Positions 38,019 through 48,842 of a DNA stretch of 64,000 bases are shown one piece after another; position 1 is the stretch's first letter; each line of letters opens with the position of its first letter. Both the position numbers and the translations under genes were made by a program. Source of the stretch: Thiopseudomonas alkaliphila (GTDB lineage Bacteria > Pseudomonadota > Gammaproteobacteria > Pseudomonadales > Pseudomonadaceae); assembly GCF_001267175.1 (NCBI RefSeq), contig NZ_CP012358.1:1-64000 (forward strand), written 5' to 3'. The notes under the pieces are model-generated. The model was not told where the DNA came from, did no database searches, and saw only the letters and a program-made list of their open reading frames with translations.

Positions 38019-38189
38019 ATGGATAGCAAGAAAATTAAAACAATATTTGCACAGGTAGTAACTGGCGTACAGATTGTTACAGGCACTTTTATTGATCAGT
38101 TAGCACGCACTCCGGCTGATGGTATCGACCAAGAACATCAGCTGTTAGTGGATGCGTGGAATCAAGTCACGACTCACGAGCGCAGCTAA
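38019..38189 (+). CDS. Unrecognised 56-residue small protein
   Basis: A short ORF starting MDSKKIKTIFAQVVTGVQIV and ending NQVTTHERS. It has no signal peptide or membrane segment; the first half reads as an amphipathic helix and the second is acidic (PADGIDQEHQLLVDAW). GAGGTAG lies 6-11 nt before ATG 38019. It is flanked by an extended -10 promoter and a strong terminator, which together define a transcript of about 340 nt. I do not recognise a family. It could be a small regulatory protein, or the region could be mainly a small RNA with a dual coding role. The confidence is for the ORF being translated. Confidence 0.6.
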   Translation: MDSKKIKTIFAQVVTGVQIVTGTFIDQLARTPADGIDQEHQLLVDAWNQVTTHERS

Positions 38190-38219
38190 CCGTTAACGCT
38201 AGGCGTATTAATAGCGTAT

Positions 38220-38256
38220 AAAAAATGCCCCGATTATAGTCGGGGCATTTTTTGTT
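38220..38256. terminator. Terminator after the small ORF
   Basis: A 14-bp stem (38220-38233 with 38240-38253) with A- and T-tracts on both sides. It separates the small ORF from the convergent BI-1 gene and can act on both strands. Confidence 0.92.
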
Positions 38257-38279
38257 TGGCTAGCTTAATAATAATGGGG

Positions 38280-38942
38280 TTAGTCGTTATTTAAGAAGCC
38301 AAAGATGCTTAATAAGCTGACGAACATGTTGTAGATCGAAACGAACAAGCTCACTGTTGCCATAATGTAGTTACGCTCGCCACCATGGATGATGTTGCTG
38401 GTTTCAAACAAAATAGCTGCGGAGGAGAACAGTACGAAGCCTGCACTGATTGCAATTTGCATTGCAGGTAACTGAAAGAAGAAGTAGTTACCAATGACTG
38501 CAGCCAACAGCACAAAAAAGCCGACCACTAAGAAGCCGCTTAAGAAGCTCATGTCTTTACGGGTGATCAGCACAAATGCGGATAAACCGGCAAATGCTAC
38601 GGCTGTCATGGTGAAGGCCGATAAGACCACATCCGGTGAAACTTTTAGGTAGTAACCTACCAATGGGCCAATGGTAAAGCCCATAAAGCCGGTTAGAGCA
38701 AAGGCTGCCAGCAAACCCCAGCCAGAGTTTTGTAGCTTAGCGGTAAGAAAAAATAGGCCATAAAAGCCAATTAGGGTGCCAATAAAGCCAAGTCGCGGAA
38801 TTCCCGCTTGTTGGGTGAAGAAAGCAACCAGCGCACTGAAGGCGAGGGTTAAAGCCAGCAAACCGTAAGTATTGCGTAGTACGGCACTGACTTCGGTGCG
38901 CTCAACATGAGCATCAACCATGTAATCCGAAGGTCCACGCAT
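38280..38942 (-). CDS. Bax inhibitor-1/YccA-family membrane protein
   Basis: A 220-residue protein with seven hydrophobic helices. The N-terminal SAVLRNTYGLLALTLAFSAL, GFTIGPLVGYYL, and the C-terminal pore-region LFSSAAILFETSNIIHGGERN are typical of BI-1/YccA/YbhL proteins. Bacterial relatives are calcium-leak or FtsH-modulating proteins. A strong AAAGGAG site precedes the ATG. The gene reads away from tRNA-Ser, from a shared 122-bp region. Confidence 0.9.
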   Translation of the reverse strand: MRGPSDYMVDAHVERTEVSAVLRNTYGLLALTLAFSALVAFFTQQAGIPRLGFIGTLIGFYGLFFLTAKLQNSGWGLLAAFALTGFMGFTIGPLVGYYLKVSPDVVLSAFTMTAVAFAGLSAFVLITRKDMSFLSGFLVVGFFVLLAAVIGNYFFFQLPAMQIAISAGFVLFSSAAILFETSNIIHGGERNYIMATVSLFVSIYNMFVSLLSIFGFLNND

Positions 38943-39023
38943 AGGTTATCTCCTTTTGTTAGACGTATAAGAGTGGATTGCACGCATCATAGCAAAGAAA
39001 AATGACAAATAGAGGAAAAACAT

Positions 39024-39051
39024 TTGACAGAATTTTTCTAGGCTGTAGAAT
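39024..39051 (+). promoter_or_regulatory. Sigma-70 promoter for tRNA-Ser
   Basis: TTGACA (39024-39029) and TAGAAT (39046-39051) are 16 bp apart. The tRNA begins 14 bp downstream. Confidence 0.75.
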
Positions 39052-39064
39052 GTCGCGCTGTAAC

Positions 39065-39152
39065 GGAGGAGTGGCCGAGCGGCTGAAGGCAACGGTCTTG
39101 AAAACCGTCGATGGGCAACTATCCGTGAGTTCGAATCTCACCTCCTCCGCCA
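39065..39152 (+). tRNA. tRNA-Ser (anticodon UGA)
   Basis: An 88-nt gene with encoded CCA. The acceptor stem pairs GGAGGAG (39065-39071) with CTCCTCC (39142-39148), followed by G73 and CCA. The anticodon stem ACGGT/ACCGT holds loop CTTGAAA, with anticodon TGA at 39099-39101. A long variable arm and the GTTCGAATC T-arm confirm a serine tRNA. It reads UCA and, by wobble, other UCN codons. Confidence 0.97.
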
Positions 39153-39163
39153 TATCAAATACT

Positions 39164-39190
39164 AAACCCCTGATTTTAAGGGGTTTTTTT
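39164..39190 (+). terminator. Terminator after tRNA-Ser
   Basis: An 8-bp stem (39164-39171 with 39179-39186) ends in T7. The next 240 bp up to 39433 contain nothing I can identify. Confidence 0.82.
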
Positions 39191-39433
39191 ATGCCTGTAT
39201 CTTTTGGTATACACAACGGTAAGAGCATGTGTTTCTTATGCTGTTTGACTGATTAAGTTATTGCGGCATTAGGCTATGTTTGGCGTTTGGCCTGATATTT
39301 AGTTTCGGCGTAGCTATTCGCTAGCTCATATCAAAATGGATCTCTAGCTCAATAGTAAGGCTGCTGCATAGCGTTAGTGGCGCAGTCTTTGTATCTCTGG
39401 GGCAGGCCTAAACAGCGCTGATGCAAAGTGCAG

Positions 39434-39786
39434 CTACTTTCTCCTGTAACTCTTATTTCCACTAGGTGTAATGCAGTATACGCCGCCACGTGGGCCGGTG
39501 CAGAAGTTGCCAGTACCACAAGCACAGTTACTTGAGCCAGAATTAGCTTTGGCTGCGCTATAGGCGCGATTGATGGTGTTGGTGGTTGAATTGCTGCCTG
39601 TAAATACGGCAGAGCAGTTGCGCTTGGATCCGCTGATAGAGCCATCATTACAGACAAAAGTAGCGCCATTGCAGTGGCTGATTCCACCTTTAGCGCCCGA
39701 GCAAGGAAAGTTTGCGGCTATAGCTTGAGTAGTTATAGATAGTGTTAGCAGGCCAAATGCCTGAAAAATAAGCGCAGCTTAGGCAT
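39434..39786 (-). pseudogene. Frameshifted Cys-rich secreted protein (YdcA-like plus basic adaptor-like tail)
   Basis: Reading ATG 39786 (GGAA upstream) gives MPKLRLFF and then, within a T5 tract (39764-39768), the frame is lost and stops after 5 more codons. Adding one T restores a frame of about 118 codons: a signal peptide (AFGLLTLSITTQAIA), then NFPCSGAKGGISHCNGATFV and CNDGSISGSKRNCSA, closely matching the E. coli YdcA pattern. The C-terminal part CACGTGNFCTGPRGG and ITPSGNKSY resembles the PBCV-type basic adaptor motif GPRGGxYxITxSGxKxY. Eight or more cysteines suggest disulfides. It is either a recent pseudogene, a slippage-controlled gene or a sequencing error in the T-run. Function unknown. 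Confidence 0.7.
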
Positions 39787-39921
39787 GCCTAGCTTCCTTG
39801 GGCTGAATAAACTGAGCGGCATTCTCATCTATTCCATTATGTTTTGCTACTCAGTTCATGCAAGTCAGTGCTGGCTTTGTTTACATTACTGTTGATACTG
39901 GCTTATCAGAATGAGTAAACA

Positions 39922-40446
39922 TTAATTTTGGGGCATGAAATAGCCAGCAGCTTGATAAGCCTTAAGCATGGTGGGCTCATGGCAGACTAAAATGATGCGG
40001 TTAACATAGTTGGTTTGTGGAAGGTGGGTGGTTAGGCTGGTTAAGGCGACTTTGGCAACTAGATCTTTATTGAGGCCATGAATGCCAGTAGCCAGTGCCG
40101 GAATCGCCACTGAGTGCAGTTGCAGTTGGTCGGCAAGCCTTAAAATATTTTGGTAAGTTTGCGCCAAGAGTTGCTCGGGATTAGGTGCAAGCCAATTAGG
40201 AGTCACCGCGTGTAGTACATACTGGTAATCTAGGTTGCCAGCAGCAGTAGCGGAAACGCTAGAGACAGGGCGCTTGCCGAGAGAGTGGTAGAGTTGTAAG
40301 CATGCTTGGGTTAGATCAGGACCTGCTTTTTTATGGGTGAGATAACAGAGCCCGCTACCAGCTTGTAGTGTTTCATGGGCGGGGTTGACCATAGCATCTG
40401 CTGTGACGTTAAAAATATCGGCGACCACTAAATAAATTTGTTTCAT
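39922..40446 (-). CDS. Divergent macro-domain protein
   Basis: A 174-residue protein with macro-domain features: VVADIFNVTADAMVNPAHETL at the N-terminus, VLHAVTPNW in the middle and SVAIPALATGIHGLNKDL at the phosphate-binding end. Macro domains bind or hydrolyse ADP-ribose (YmdB type also deacetylates O-acetyl-ADP-ribose). Here two normally conserved features differ: NAAN reads NPAH, and the GGGV(D/A)GAI loop reads GSGLCYL. It may therefore bind another ligand or be catalytically altered. It is the next gene after the Cys-rich pseudogene on the same strand, 135 bp upstream of it. Confidence 0.8.
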   Translation of the reverse strand: MKQIYLVVADIFNVTADAMVNPAHETLQAGSGLCYLTHKKAGPDLTQACLQLYHSLGKRPVSSVSATAAGNLDYQYVLHAVTPNWLAPNPEQLLAQTYQNILRLADQLQLHSVAIPALATGIHGLNKDLVAKVALTSLTTHLPQTNYVNRIILVCHEPTMLKAYQAAGYFMPQN

Positions 40447-40584
40447 GTTTACTCCAGTGAATAATTTCTCCTGTTAACGGTTTGAGCAGGTTGTAATACA
40501 TCACTGAAGAGAGTTGTTTTAGGTTACAGAGTGTTTCTAAAGCTGCATCGGTTTAAAGAGGTTCGGCGTGAGGGCAGCAGGCAC

Positions 40585-40618
40585 AAAAAAGCCGGCGAAC
40601 GGGTTATCGTTCGCCAGC
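40585..40618 (-). terminator. Terminator after hemL
   Basis: On the minus strand an 11-bp stem (40608-40618 with 40591-40601, one mismatch) is followed by T6 (plus-strand A6 at 40585-40590). Confidence 0.85.
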
Positions 40619-40641
40619 TAGCAAGGATAAACGCTGTGCTT

Positions 40642-41928
40642 TTACTTCAGCTGAGCAAAGGCTTTTTCAGCAGCGTCTAGGGTGATTTGCAGTTCGCGCT
40701 CGCCCATGGCGATGGAGGTAAAGCCAGCTTCAAAAGCGCTTGGCGCTAAGTACACACCGCCGTCAAGCATCAAGTGGAAGAACTTGCCGTACTTTTGTGC
40801 ATCGCTAGTCATCACATCATCAAAGCAGGTGATTTCTTTACGCTCAGTGAAATACAGGCCAAACATGCCTGCACCGGCTTGGGTGGTAGTGAAGGGAACA
40901 CCGGCTTGATCGGCCAGTTGCTGTAAGCCTGCTAGCAGTTTTTGGGTGTAATTCGTCAGCTCATCATAGAAACCTGGGCGCTGAATTAGCTCAAGTGTGG
41001 CTAAACCGGCGGCCATGGCTAATGGGTTACCGGATAAGGTGCCGGCCTGATACACAGGGCCTAAAGGCGCAATGTGATTCATAATTTCTTGCTTACCGCC
41101 GAAGCATCCCACAGGCATCCCGCCGCCAATCACTTTACCGAAGGTTGAAAGATCTGGAGTAACGCCGTAATAACCTTGGGCACCACCTAGGCTTACGCGA
41201 AAACCGGTCATTACTTCATCAATGATAAAGACCACGCCGTATTGATCGCACAGTTGCCGTAATCCCTGTAAAAAGCCTCCAGCAGGAGGCACGCAGTTCA
41301 TGTTGCCAGCCACTGGCTCAACAATAATACAGGCCACTTCATTGCCAACTTCAGCTAAACATTTAGCCACTGCTTCTAAGTCGTTATAGGGTAGGGTGAT
41401 GGTGTGTTGGGCAAAAGCAGCGGGTACGCCCGGTGAACTAGGTACCCCTAAGGTCAGGGCACCAGAGCCAGCTTTAACTAATAAGCTGTCGGAGTGGCCA
41501 TGGTAGCAGCCTTCAAACTTAATAATACTGTCGCGACCTGTATAGCCACGGGCTAAGCGAATGGCGCTCATGGTGGCTTCGGTACCGGAGCTGACCATGC
41601 GCACCATGTCCATCGATGGCACCAGTTGGCAGACTAAATCAGCCATTTCAACTTCTAGTGCGGTTGGAGCACCGTAAGACAAACCGTGATCTAACTGCTT
41701 ACGTACGGCCTCTAAGACATCCGGATGGCTATGACCTAAAATCATCGGCCCCCAGGAGCCGATGTAGTCAACGTATTGTTTATTGTCTTCATCGGTGACG
41801 TAGGCACCGCTGGCGTGCTTGATAAATAATGGCGTACCACCCACTCCTTTAAAGGCGCGAACCGGTGAGTTAACACCACCTGGGATATGTTTTTGAGCAT
41901 CGGTAAATAGCTCTGCAGAGCGTGACAT
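40642..41928 (-). CDS. hemL: Glutamate-1-semialdehyde 2,1-aminomutase
   Basis: A PLP enzyme that makes 5-aminolevulinate from glutamate-1-semialdehyde, the C5 route to haem. The PLP lysine is at about residue 265 in [15 protein letters not shown]. Other hallmarks are [26 protein letters not shown] and [14 protein letters not shown]. It is 428 aa long, with an AGAGG site. It ends the leuS-lptE-holA-thiD-thiE-hemL run and complements hemN elsewhere in the window. Confidence 0.97.
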   Translation of the reverse strand: MSRSAELFTDAQKHIPGGVNSPVRAFKGVGGTPLFIKHASGAYVTDEDNKQYVDYIGSWGPMILGHSHPDVLEAVRKQLDHGLSYGAPTALEVEMADLVCQLVPSMDMVRMVSSGTEATMSAIRLARGYTGRDSIIKFEGCYHGHSDSLLVKAGSGALTLGVPSSPGVPAAFAQHTITLPYNDLEAVAKCLAEVGNEVACIIVEPVAGNMNCVPPAGGFLQGLRQLCDQYGVVFIIDEVMTGFRVSLGGAQGYYGVTPDLSTFGKVIGGGMPVGCFGGKQEIMNHIAPLGPVYQAGTLSGNPLAMAAGLATLELIQRPGFYDELTNYTQKLLAGLQQLADQAGVPFTTTQAGAGMFGLYFTERKEITCFDDVMTSDAQKYGKFFHLMLDGGVYLAPSAFEAGFTSIAMGERELQITLDAAEKAFAQLK

Positions 41929-41955
41929 ATAAAAACCTCTTAAGTCATCTGTGGG

Positions 41956-42573
41956 TTAGGCAAAAAGTTGGCAGAAGGCACGGGCACGTTGTTCTACTTC
42001 GCTGGCAGATGCAGCGGCAAAGAGTGCATGCACTACGGCTAAGGCATCAGCGCCTTGGCTAATTAACTGGCCGCCATTGTCTAAGTTTATCCCGCCAATG
42101 GCTACTAGAGGCAGGTTAAATTGTTGACGGGCGGTGGCGAGTAATTCGGAGGTAGCGGTAGGTGCTGCCGGCTTGGTGTGGGAGTTAAAAAAACGGCCAA
42201 AGGCGATATAGCTAACTTGCTGGGCAATTGCTTGCTTTGCTAAATCGAGGCTCGCGTGACAGGTGGCACCAATGATGGCCTCGGCACCTAATTGCTGGCG
42301 CGCTTGGGCTAAGTTGCCGTCTTCTTGCCCTAGGTGTACCCCCACGCCCAGTTGTGTGGCCAATGCCAAATCGTCATTAATTAATAGCTGAGCCCCATAT
42401 TGGGCACATAACTGTTGAAGCGCGCTGGCTTCATCTAAGCGACGTTGGGCGTCTTGGCTTTTATCGCGATACTGCAAAATGCGCATGCCTCCTTCTAAGG
42501 CGGCTTCACAGTAGGGTAGTAATCGGCCATCAGCTAACAGTTGGGTATCGGTAATTCCGTATAAGCCATGCAT
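41956..42573 (-). CDS. thiE: Thiamine-phosphate synthase
   Basis: Joins HMP-PP and the thiazole phosphate to form thiamine phosphate. The 205-residue TIM barrel has [44 protein letters not shown] and [10 protein letters not shown]. Its start codon abuts the thiD stop, so the two are translationally coupled. Together with thiD it forms the coupling end of thiamine synthesis; no TPP riboswitch is visible upstream. Confidence 0.95.
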   Translation of the reverse strand: MHGLYGITDTQLLADGRLLPYCEAALEGGMRILQYRDKSQDAQRRLDEASALQQLCAQYGAQLLINDDLALATQLGVGVHLGQEDGNLAQARQQLGAEAIIGATCHASLDLAKQAIAQQVSYIAFGRFFNSHTKPAAPTATSELLATARQQFNLPLVAIGGINLDNGGQLISQGADALAVVHALFAAASASEVEQRARAFCQLFA

Positions 42574-43388
42574 TAGTTACAGTAATCCAAGGGGAGTCGA
42601 CGGGGGATATGCTGACCGCGGCCTGGGGCCTCGGCATCGCGCAGACAGCGCCAGGTGTAGTTCAAAGCTTGCTCTACGGCGTTGCTTAAATCTAAGCCAC
42701 GCGCCAGCAGCGCGCTTAGGGCGCTGGCTAAGGTGCAGCCCGAACCATGATACTCGCCAGGTAAGCGAGCATTGACAAAGGTTTGCTGGGTGCCATCTTG
42801 ATGATACAGGCGATTATGTACTTCTTGTTCGGTTCCATGCCCGCCCGTGATCAGTAAATGTTTACAGTGCTTAAGTAACACCGCGGCGCATTCATCGGCG
42901 CTACCTTCTGGCAGTTCGGCTAAAATTTGTGCTTCTGGCAGATTAGGCGTACATAGGGTCGCTAGTGGAAAAATCTGCTCCCGAATAGCGTAGCCCACAT
43001 CATTGGGTCCTAAGGAACCGCCGCCACCGGCACGTAACACCGGATCACACACCAGCAAAGCCTCAGGCTGTGCTTGAATAATCTCAGCAACACACTCAAC
43101 CATGGCTAAGGAGCCAAGCATTCCCAGTTTGATCGCCGCGATCGGCAGGTCTTGGCTGATTGCGGCAGCTTGGGCTTTAACCCAGGTTGGATCAAGGATC
43201 TGAAAATCACGGACATCAACGGTGTCTTGAATGGTTAGAGCAGTGACTGCCGGCGCAGCATGGCCACCATTGGCCATAATGGCTTCAATATCTGCCTGTA
43301 AACCAGCGCCGCCTACAGGGTCATGGCCAGATAAACACAGCACAATCGGACGATTAGGGCGTGAGGCAAAAGCAAAGGGGTTTAACAT
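42573..43388 (-). CDS. thiD: Hydroxymethylpyrimidine/phosphomethylpyrimidine kinase
   Basis: Phosphorylates HMP twice for thiamine synthesis. From ATG 43388 the sequence has [54 protein letters not shown] and the anion hole [20 protein letters not shown]. The frame extends to TTG 43403, but that start looks worse. The length is 271 aa. It shares the single base 42573 with thiE. Confidence 0.94.
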   Translation of the reverse strand: MLNPFAFASRPNRPIVLCLSGHDPVGGAGLQADIEAIMANGGHAAPAVTALTIQDTVDVRDFQILDPTWVKAQAAAISQDLPIAAIKLGMLGSLAMVECVAEIIQAQPEALLVCDPVLRAGGGGSLGPNDVGYAIREQIFPLATLCTPNLPEAQILAELPEGSADECAAVLLKHCKHLLITGGHGTEQEVHNRLYHQDGTQQTFVNARLPGEYHGSGCTLASALSALLARGLDLSNAVEQALNYTWRCLRDAEAPGRGQHIPRRLPLDYCN

Positions 43389-43422
43389 AGCAATACCAAT
43401 CAAGCGAAGAATGGAAAGTTAA

Positions 43423-44442
43423 TTACTGGGTGAAAATAGGCTGCCCAGCTAATTTAAGCAAGACCTCAGTGAGTGTTGACCAAGCATCGCCTGGGGCTTG
43501 GCCTTTGCCTTGTTCATCAATTTGTTGAGCGAGCAAAAACAGTGGAGCCAAATCCTTGGGGGTTAAACGCTTAAGGGCTTGGGCAAATAGGGTCTTACGC
43601 GGTGCGGGCCACACATGACGTAGTGCGGCATCTATTCCCAGTTGCTGAGCTTTTTGGCTGGCTTGAGCTAGTTGCCTAAGATCACGGGCTACGGCCCATA
43701 ACAATAAGGGAATTTCGGTTCCTTCGTGGCGCAATCCATTAATGATTCGCACGGTCCGAGCAATATCGCCGGCCAGTGCAGCGTCAGTTAGGCTAAATAC
43801 ATCGTAGCGCGAGCTATCAGCAATCGCTGCTTGAATAACAGCTAAGGACAGGTGGGTTTCATCGGTTAATAGTTTGAGTTTTTCAATTTCTTGCACTGCG
43901 GCTAATAAGTTGCCTTCTACTCGGGTGACAATTAACTCCAGCGCGTCGAGATCAGCACTGAACCCTTGTTGGCTTAAACGCTGCTGAATCCAAGCCGACA
44001 AGCCATGGCGAGCAATCGGTTGGACCTGTAGCAGCGCGCAGTCTTGACTGTCGAGTAGTGCTTTGGCCCACTTGGTTTTTAAGGTGGCACTATCAAAGCG
44101 AGGGCTATTGATTAGCAGTACTGTATCGGCTGGAGGACGAGCCAGATACTCTTGTAAAGCTTTAGCGCCTTTATCGCCGGGTTTGCTGCTGCTCAAACGT
44201 AGTTCGATTAAACGCTTTTGGGCAAACAAGGATAAGCTGGCGCCGGCCTCATACAACAGCCCCCAGTCAAAGGAGCGATCAGCATTGAGCACTTGGCGCT
44301 CATCAAATCCTTGTTGGCGGCAAGTTGCGCGAATTTTATCGCAGGCTTCTTGGCAGAGCAGCAGCTCATCGCCACTGACCCAGTAAACTGGCAGTAGCTT
44401 TTGCTGTAGTTGTTGGCTGAGTTTATCGGTTTTAAGTTGCAT
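43423..44442 (-). CDS. holA: DNA polymerase III delta subunit
   Basis: The clamp-loader subunit that opens the beta clamp. The 339-residue AAA+-like protein lacks a functional P-loop, as expected for delta, and has LLPVYWVSGDELLLCQEACD at the N-terminus (beta-binding region follows). I start at ATG 44442; the frame opens at GTG 44457, but the extension is inside a hairpin loop-side sequence and is not family-like. A 13-bp inverted repeat directly precedes the start (44451-44485). It follows lptE, the conserved order. Confidence 0.92.
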   Translation of the reverse strand: MQLKTDKLSQQLQQKLLPVYWVSGDELLLCQEACDKIRATCRQQGFDERQVLNADRSFDWGLLYEAGASLSLFAQKRLIELRLSSSKPGDKGAKALQEYLARPPADTVLLINSPRFDSATLKTKWAKALLDSQDCALLQVQPIARHGLSAWIQQRLSQQGFSADLDALELIVTRVEGNLLAAVQEIEKLKLLTDETHLSLAVIQAAIADSSRYDVFSLTDAALAGDIARTVRIINGLRHEGTEIPLLLWAVARDLRQLAQASQKAQQLGIDAALRHVWPAPRKTLFAQALKRLTPKDLAPLFLLAQQIDEQGKGQAPGDAWSTLTEVLLKLAGQPIFTQ

Positions 44443-44450
44443 ACGTATAA

Positions 44451-44485
44451 GATACACGACATAGCCAAAAGGTATGCCGTGTATC
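44451..44485 (-). promoter_or_regulatory. Long hairpin between lptE and holA
   Basis: A 13-bp inverted repeat (44451-44463 with 44473-44485, one mismatch that becomes a G-U pair in RNA; 9-nt loop) starts 9 nt downstream of the lptE stop and ends 8 nt before the holA ATG. No T-run follows. It occupies the position where the holA ribosome-binding site should be. Confidence 0.6.
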
Positions 44486-44493
44486 TACACCCA

Positions 44494-45099
44494 TCAAGGA
44501 ATTTGAATGGGGGATTGTTGTGGTGCAGTCAGCTTGTCACGCACTTGTTTAGCACGGGCTTCCGCCTCGGCTGCTGCAGTGGCTTTACGCTCGGCCTCAC
44601 GTTGCAGTTGATCTAGTCGCTCCGGAGTAATCATTTGCAGACGCATCGCCACTTGCTCGACTAACTCACGCTGCATTTCAGCACGCAGCATGCTGGCTTC
44701 TTGATTAGAGCCACCTAAGTTATTGGAGTCATAGGAGTAAGTACGCTCGACTTCTACTTGTTCTGTGAGTAGTAGCAGGTTGTTACGACCAAGAATCTCA
44801 AAGTCAGCTTGGGTGGTTAAAGTAATTTCAGCGCTACGGGTACCGGCAGTGTAGCTGGCGGTCCGTTGTGAACGTTGCTCACGACTGATGTGTAAAGTGT
44901 AGGGTGCGGCACTTGATACAGTGACCTTGTTCGCCTCTAAACGTTTACGTACCGCTTGCGCTAGATCGCCGTAAGCATCGCGGGCAGTGACGTTAATTTC
45001 TTGTAAGGCAAATTGAATAGCCCCAGTGCCACGTAAATGAAAACCGCAAGCGGTTAACAATAAACTTAAGCTAAGTAGAGCCAGTGTACGTTTTAACAT
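44494..45099 (-). CDS. lptE: LPS-assembly lipoprotein LptE
   Basis: Plugs the LptD barrel that inserts lipopolysaccharide into the outer membrane. The signal peptide ends in lipobox LTAC (Cys18), followed by GFHLRGTGAIQFALQEINV and YTLHISREQRSQRTASYTAG, typical of LptE. The C-terminal 35 residues are Ala/Glu/Lys-rich, a helical tail also seen in other pseudomonads. It is 201 aa long and lies 57 bp after leuS. Confidence 0.94.
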   Translation of the reverse strand: MLKRTLALLSLSLLLTACGFHLRGTGAIQFALQEINVTARDAYGDLAQAVRKRLEANKVTVSSAAPYTLHISREQRSQRTASYTAGTRSAEITLTTQADFEILGRNNLLLLTEQVEVERTYSYDSNNLGGSNQEASMLRAEMQRELVEQVAMRLQMITPERLDQLQREAERKATAAAEAEARAKQVRDKLTAPQQSPIQIP

Positions 45100-45156
45100 A
45101 AGGATATCCTGTAAAGCTGCACCAGCGATTAGGCCAAGTGCAGCATGGGGCTAAGT

Positions 45157-47862
<2,706 letters not shown>

Positions 47863-47979
47863 CTACCACGAAGCACTGCTAAGCCTAATAAAGCCGCTTA
47901 TATTTAAGCGAATGGGGAAAGAAGTTACGACAAATCGCGCGTATTAAAAATATTTGCTTAGCATACATGAGCCAGCCCT

Positions 47980-48807
47980 TTAAGGGGAAAAACTGGTTAA
48001 ATGTTTTTCTGTAACAGAGTCACTCATGTTTGGCTTAGGTCGGCTATAGGCATAGGGATACAATAGTTGGCCGGCTAGTTCATTAAGCAGTTGCACATTG
48101 TGCCAAATAGCTTGGGCCTCAGGTAACCAGCCACCGAGCGGTCGTTGGTTGATCGGGGTTAAAAAGTTGGAAGGGGCACTAATCACCTGAAACCCTGCTT
48201 GTTCAAAACTCCAGCGTGAGCGCGGCATATGCCACGCTTGAGTCACTAGAACCACACGTGTTTTGTTCAGGGGTAGTAGGATTGCTGCAGAGTCAGTGGC
48301 ATTTTCCCAGGTGGTACGGCTGCTGCCTTCAACCCACTCAGTCGGTACTGATAAATCTTGGGCCAAACTATCGGCCATAATCTGGGCTTCGCTCGGCTCG
48401 CGAGTGCCTAAGTGCAGTCCGCCAGAGGTCAAGATAGGCAGACCTGAGGCCTTAGCTAAACGTGCGGCGTACCGTAGGCGTTGCAAGGCATTGACCGAGG
48501 GCTGGTCGGTAAGGTCATAGGCTGGATCGGCAAATTCTCGACCTGCGCCTAATACCACAATAGCATCTGCCTGCTGTGCTAACTGGGCCCACTGGGCTTT
48601 CGGCAGTGCCGGTTCAGTTTCTAAATAGCGGGCTAAGTGTTCAGTCAGTACAGGGGTGCCGAGCAGATAAAAGCCTAGAAAGCTGATGCCTAAACTGAGG
48701 CTAGACAGTTTGGGCAGTCGCTGGCGCAGCAGTATTCCAAGCAGTAACAGCAGCAATAAACCGCCAGGTGGCAGCAGCAGTGATTTGATAACAAAGCGTA
48801 GCAGCAT
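47980..48807 (-). CDS. YdcF/ElyC-family (DUF218) membrane protein
   Basis: A 275-residue protein with two N-terminal membrane helices (about residues 12-28 and 36-52) and a periplasmic DUF218 domain: DAIVVLGAGREF, ILTSGGLHLG, RTTWENATDS and VVLVTQAWHMPRSRWSFE. Relatives include ElyC and SanA, which act in envelope or peptidoglycan maintenance, but the biochemistry is unsettled. It lies 35 bp downstream of mnmC on the same strand. Confidence 0.88.
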   Translation of the reverse strand: MLLRFVIKSLLLPPGGLLLLLLLGILLRQRLPKLSSLSLGISFLGFYLLGTPVLTEHLARYLETEPALPKAQWAQLAQQADAIVVLGAGREFADPAYDLTDQPSVNALQRLRYAARLAKASGLPILTSGGLHLGTREPSEAQIMADSLAQDLSVPTEWVEGSSRTTWENATDSAAILLPLNKTRVVLVTQAWHMPRSRWSFEQAGFQVISAPSNFLTPINQRPLGGWLPEAQAIWHNVQLLNELAGQLLYPYAYSRPKPNMSDSVTEKHLTSFSP

Positions 48808-48842
48808 CGGTCGTCCTTGGAGTTCTTAAGGGAAAAGTTAAG

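Noticed and set aside
39349..39687. 112-codon minus-strand ORF at the Cys-rich locus
   Set aside because: It is a shadow in another frame of the same strand; the Cys-rich frame has a signal peptide and family motifs, this one does not.
41956..43388. TPP riboswitch upstream of thiD-thiE
   Set aside because: The short gap before thiD has no CUGAGA-type conserved core.
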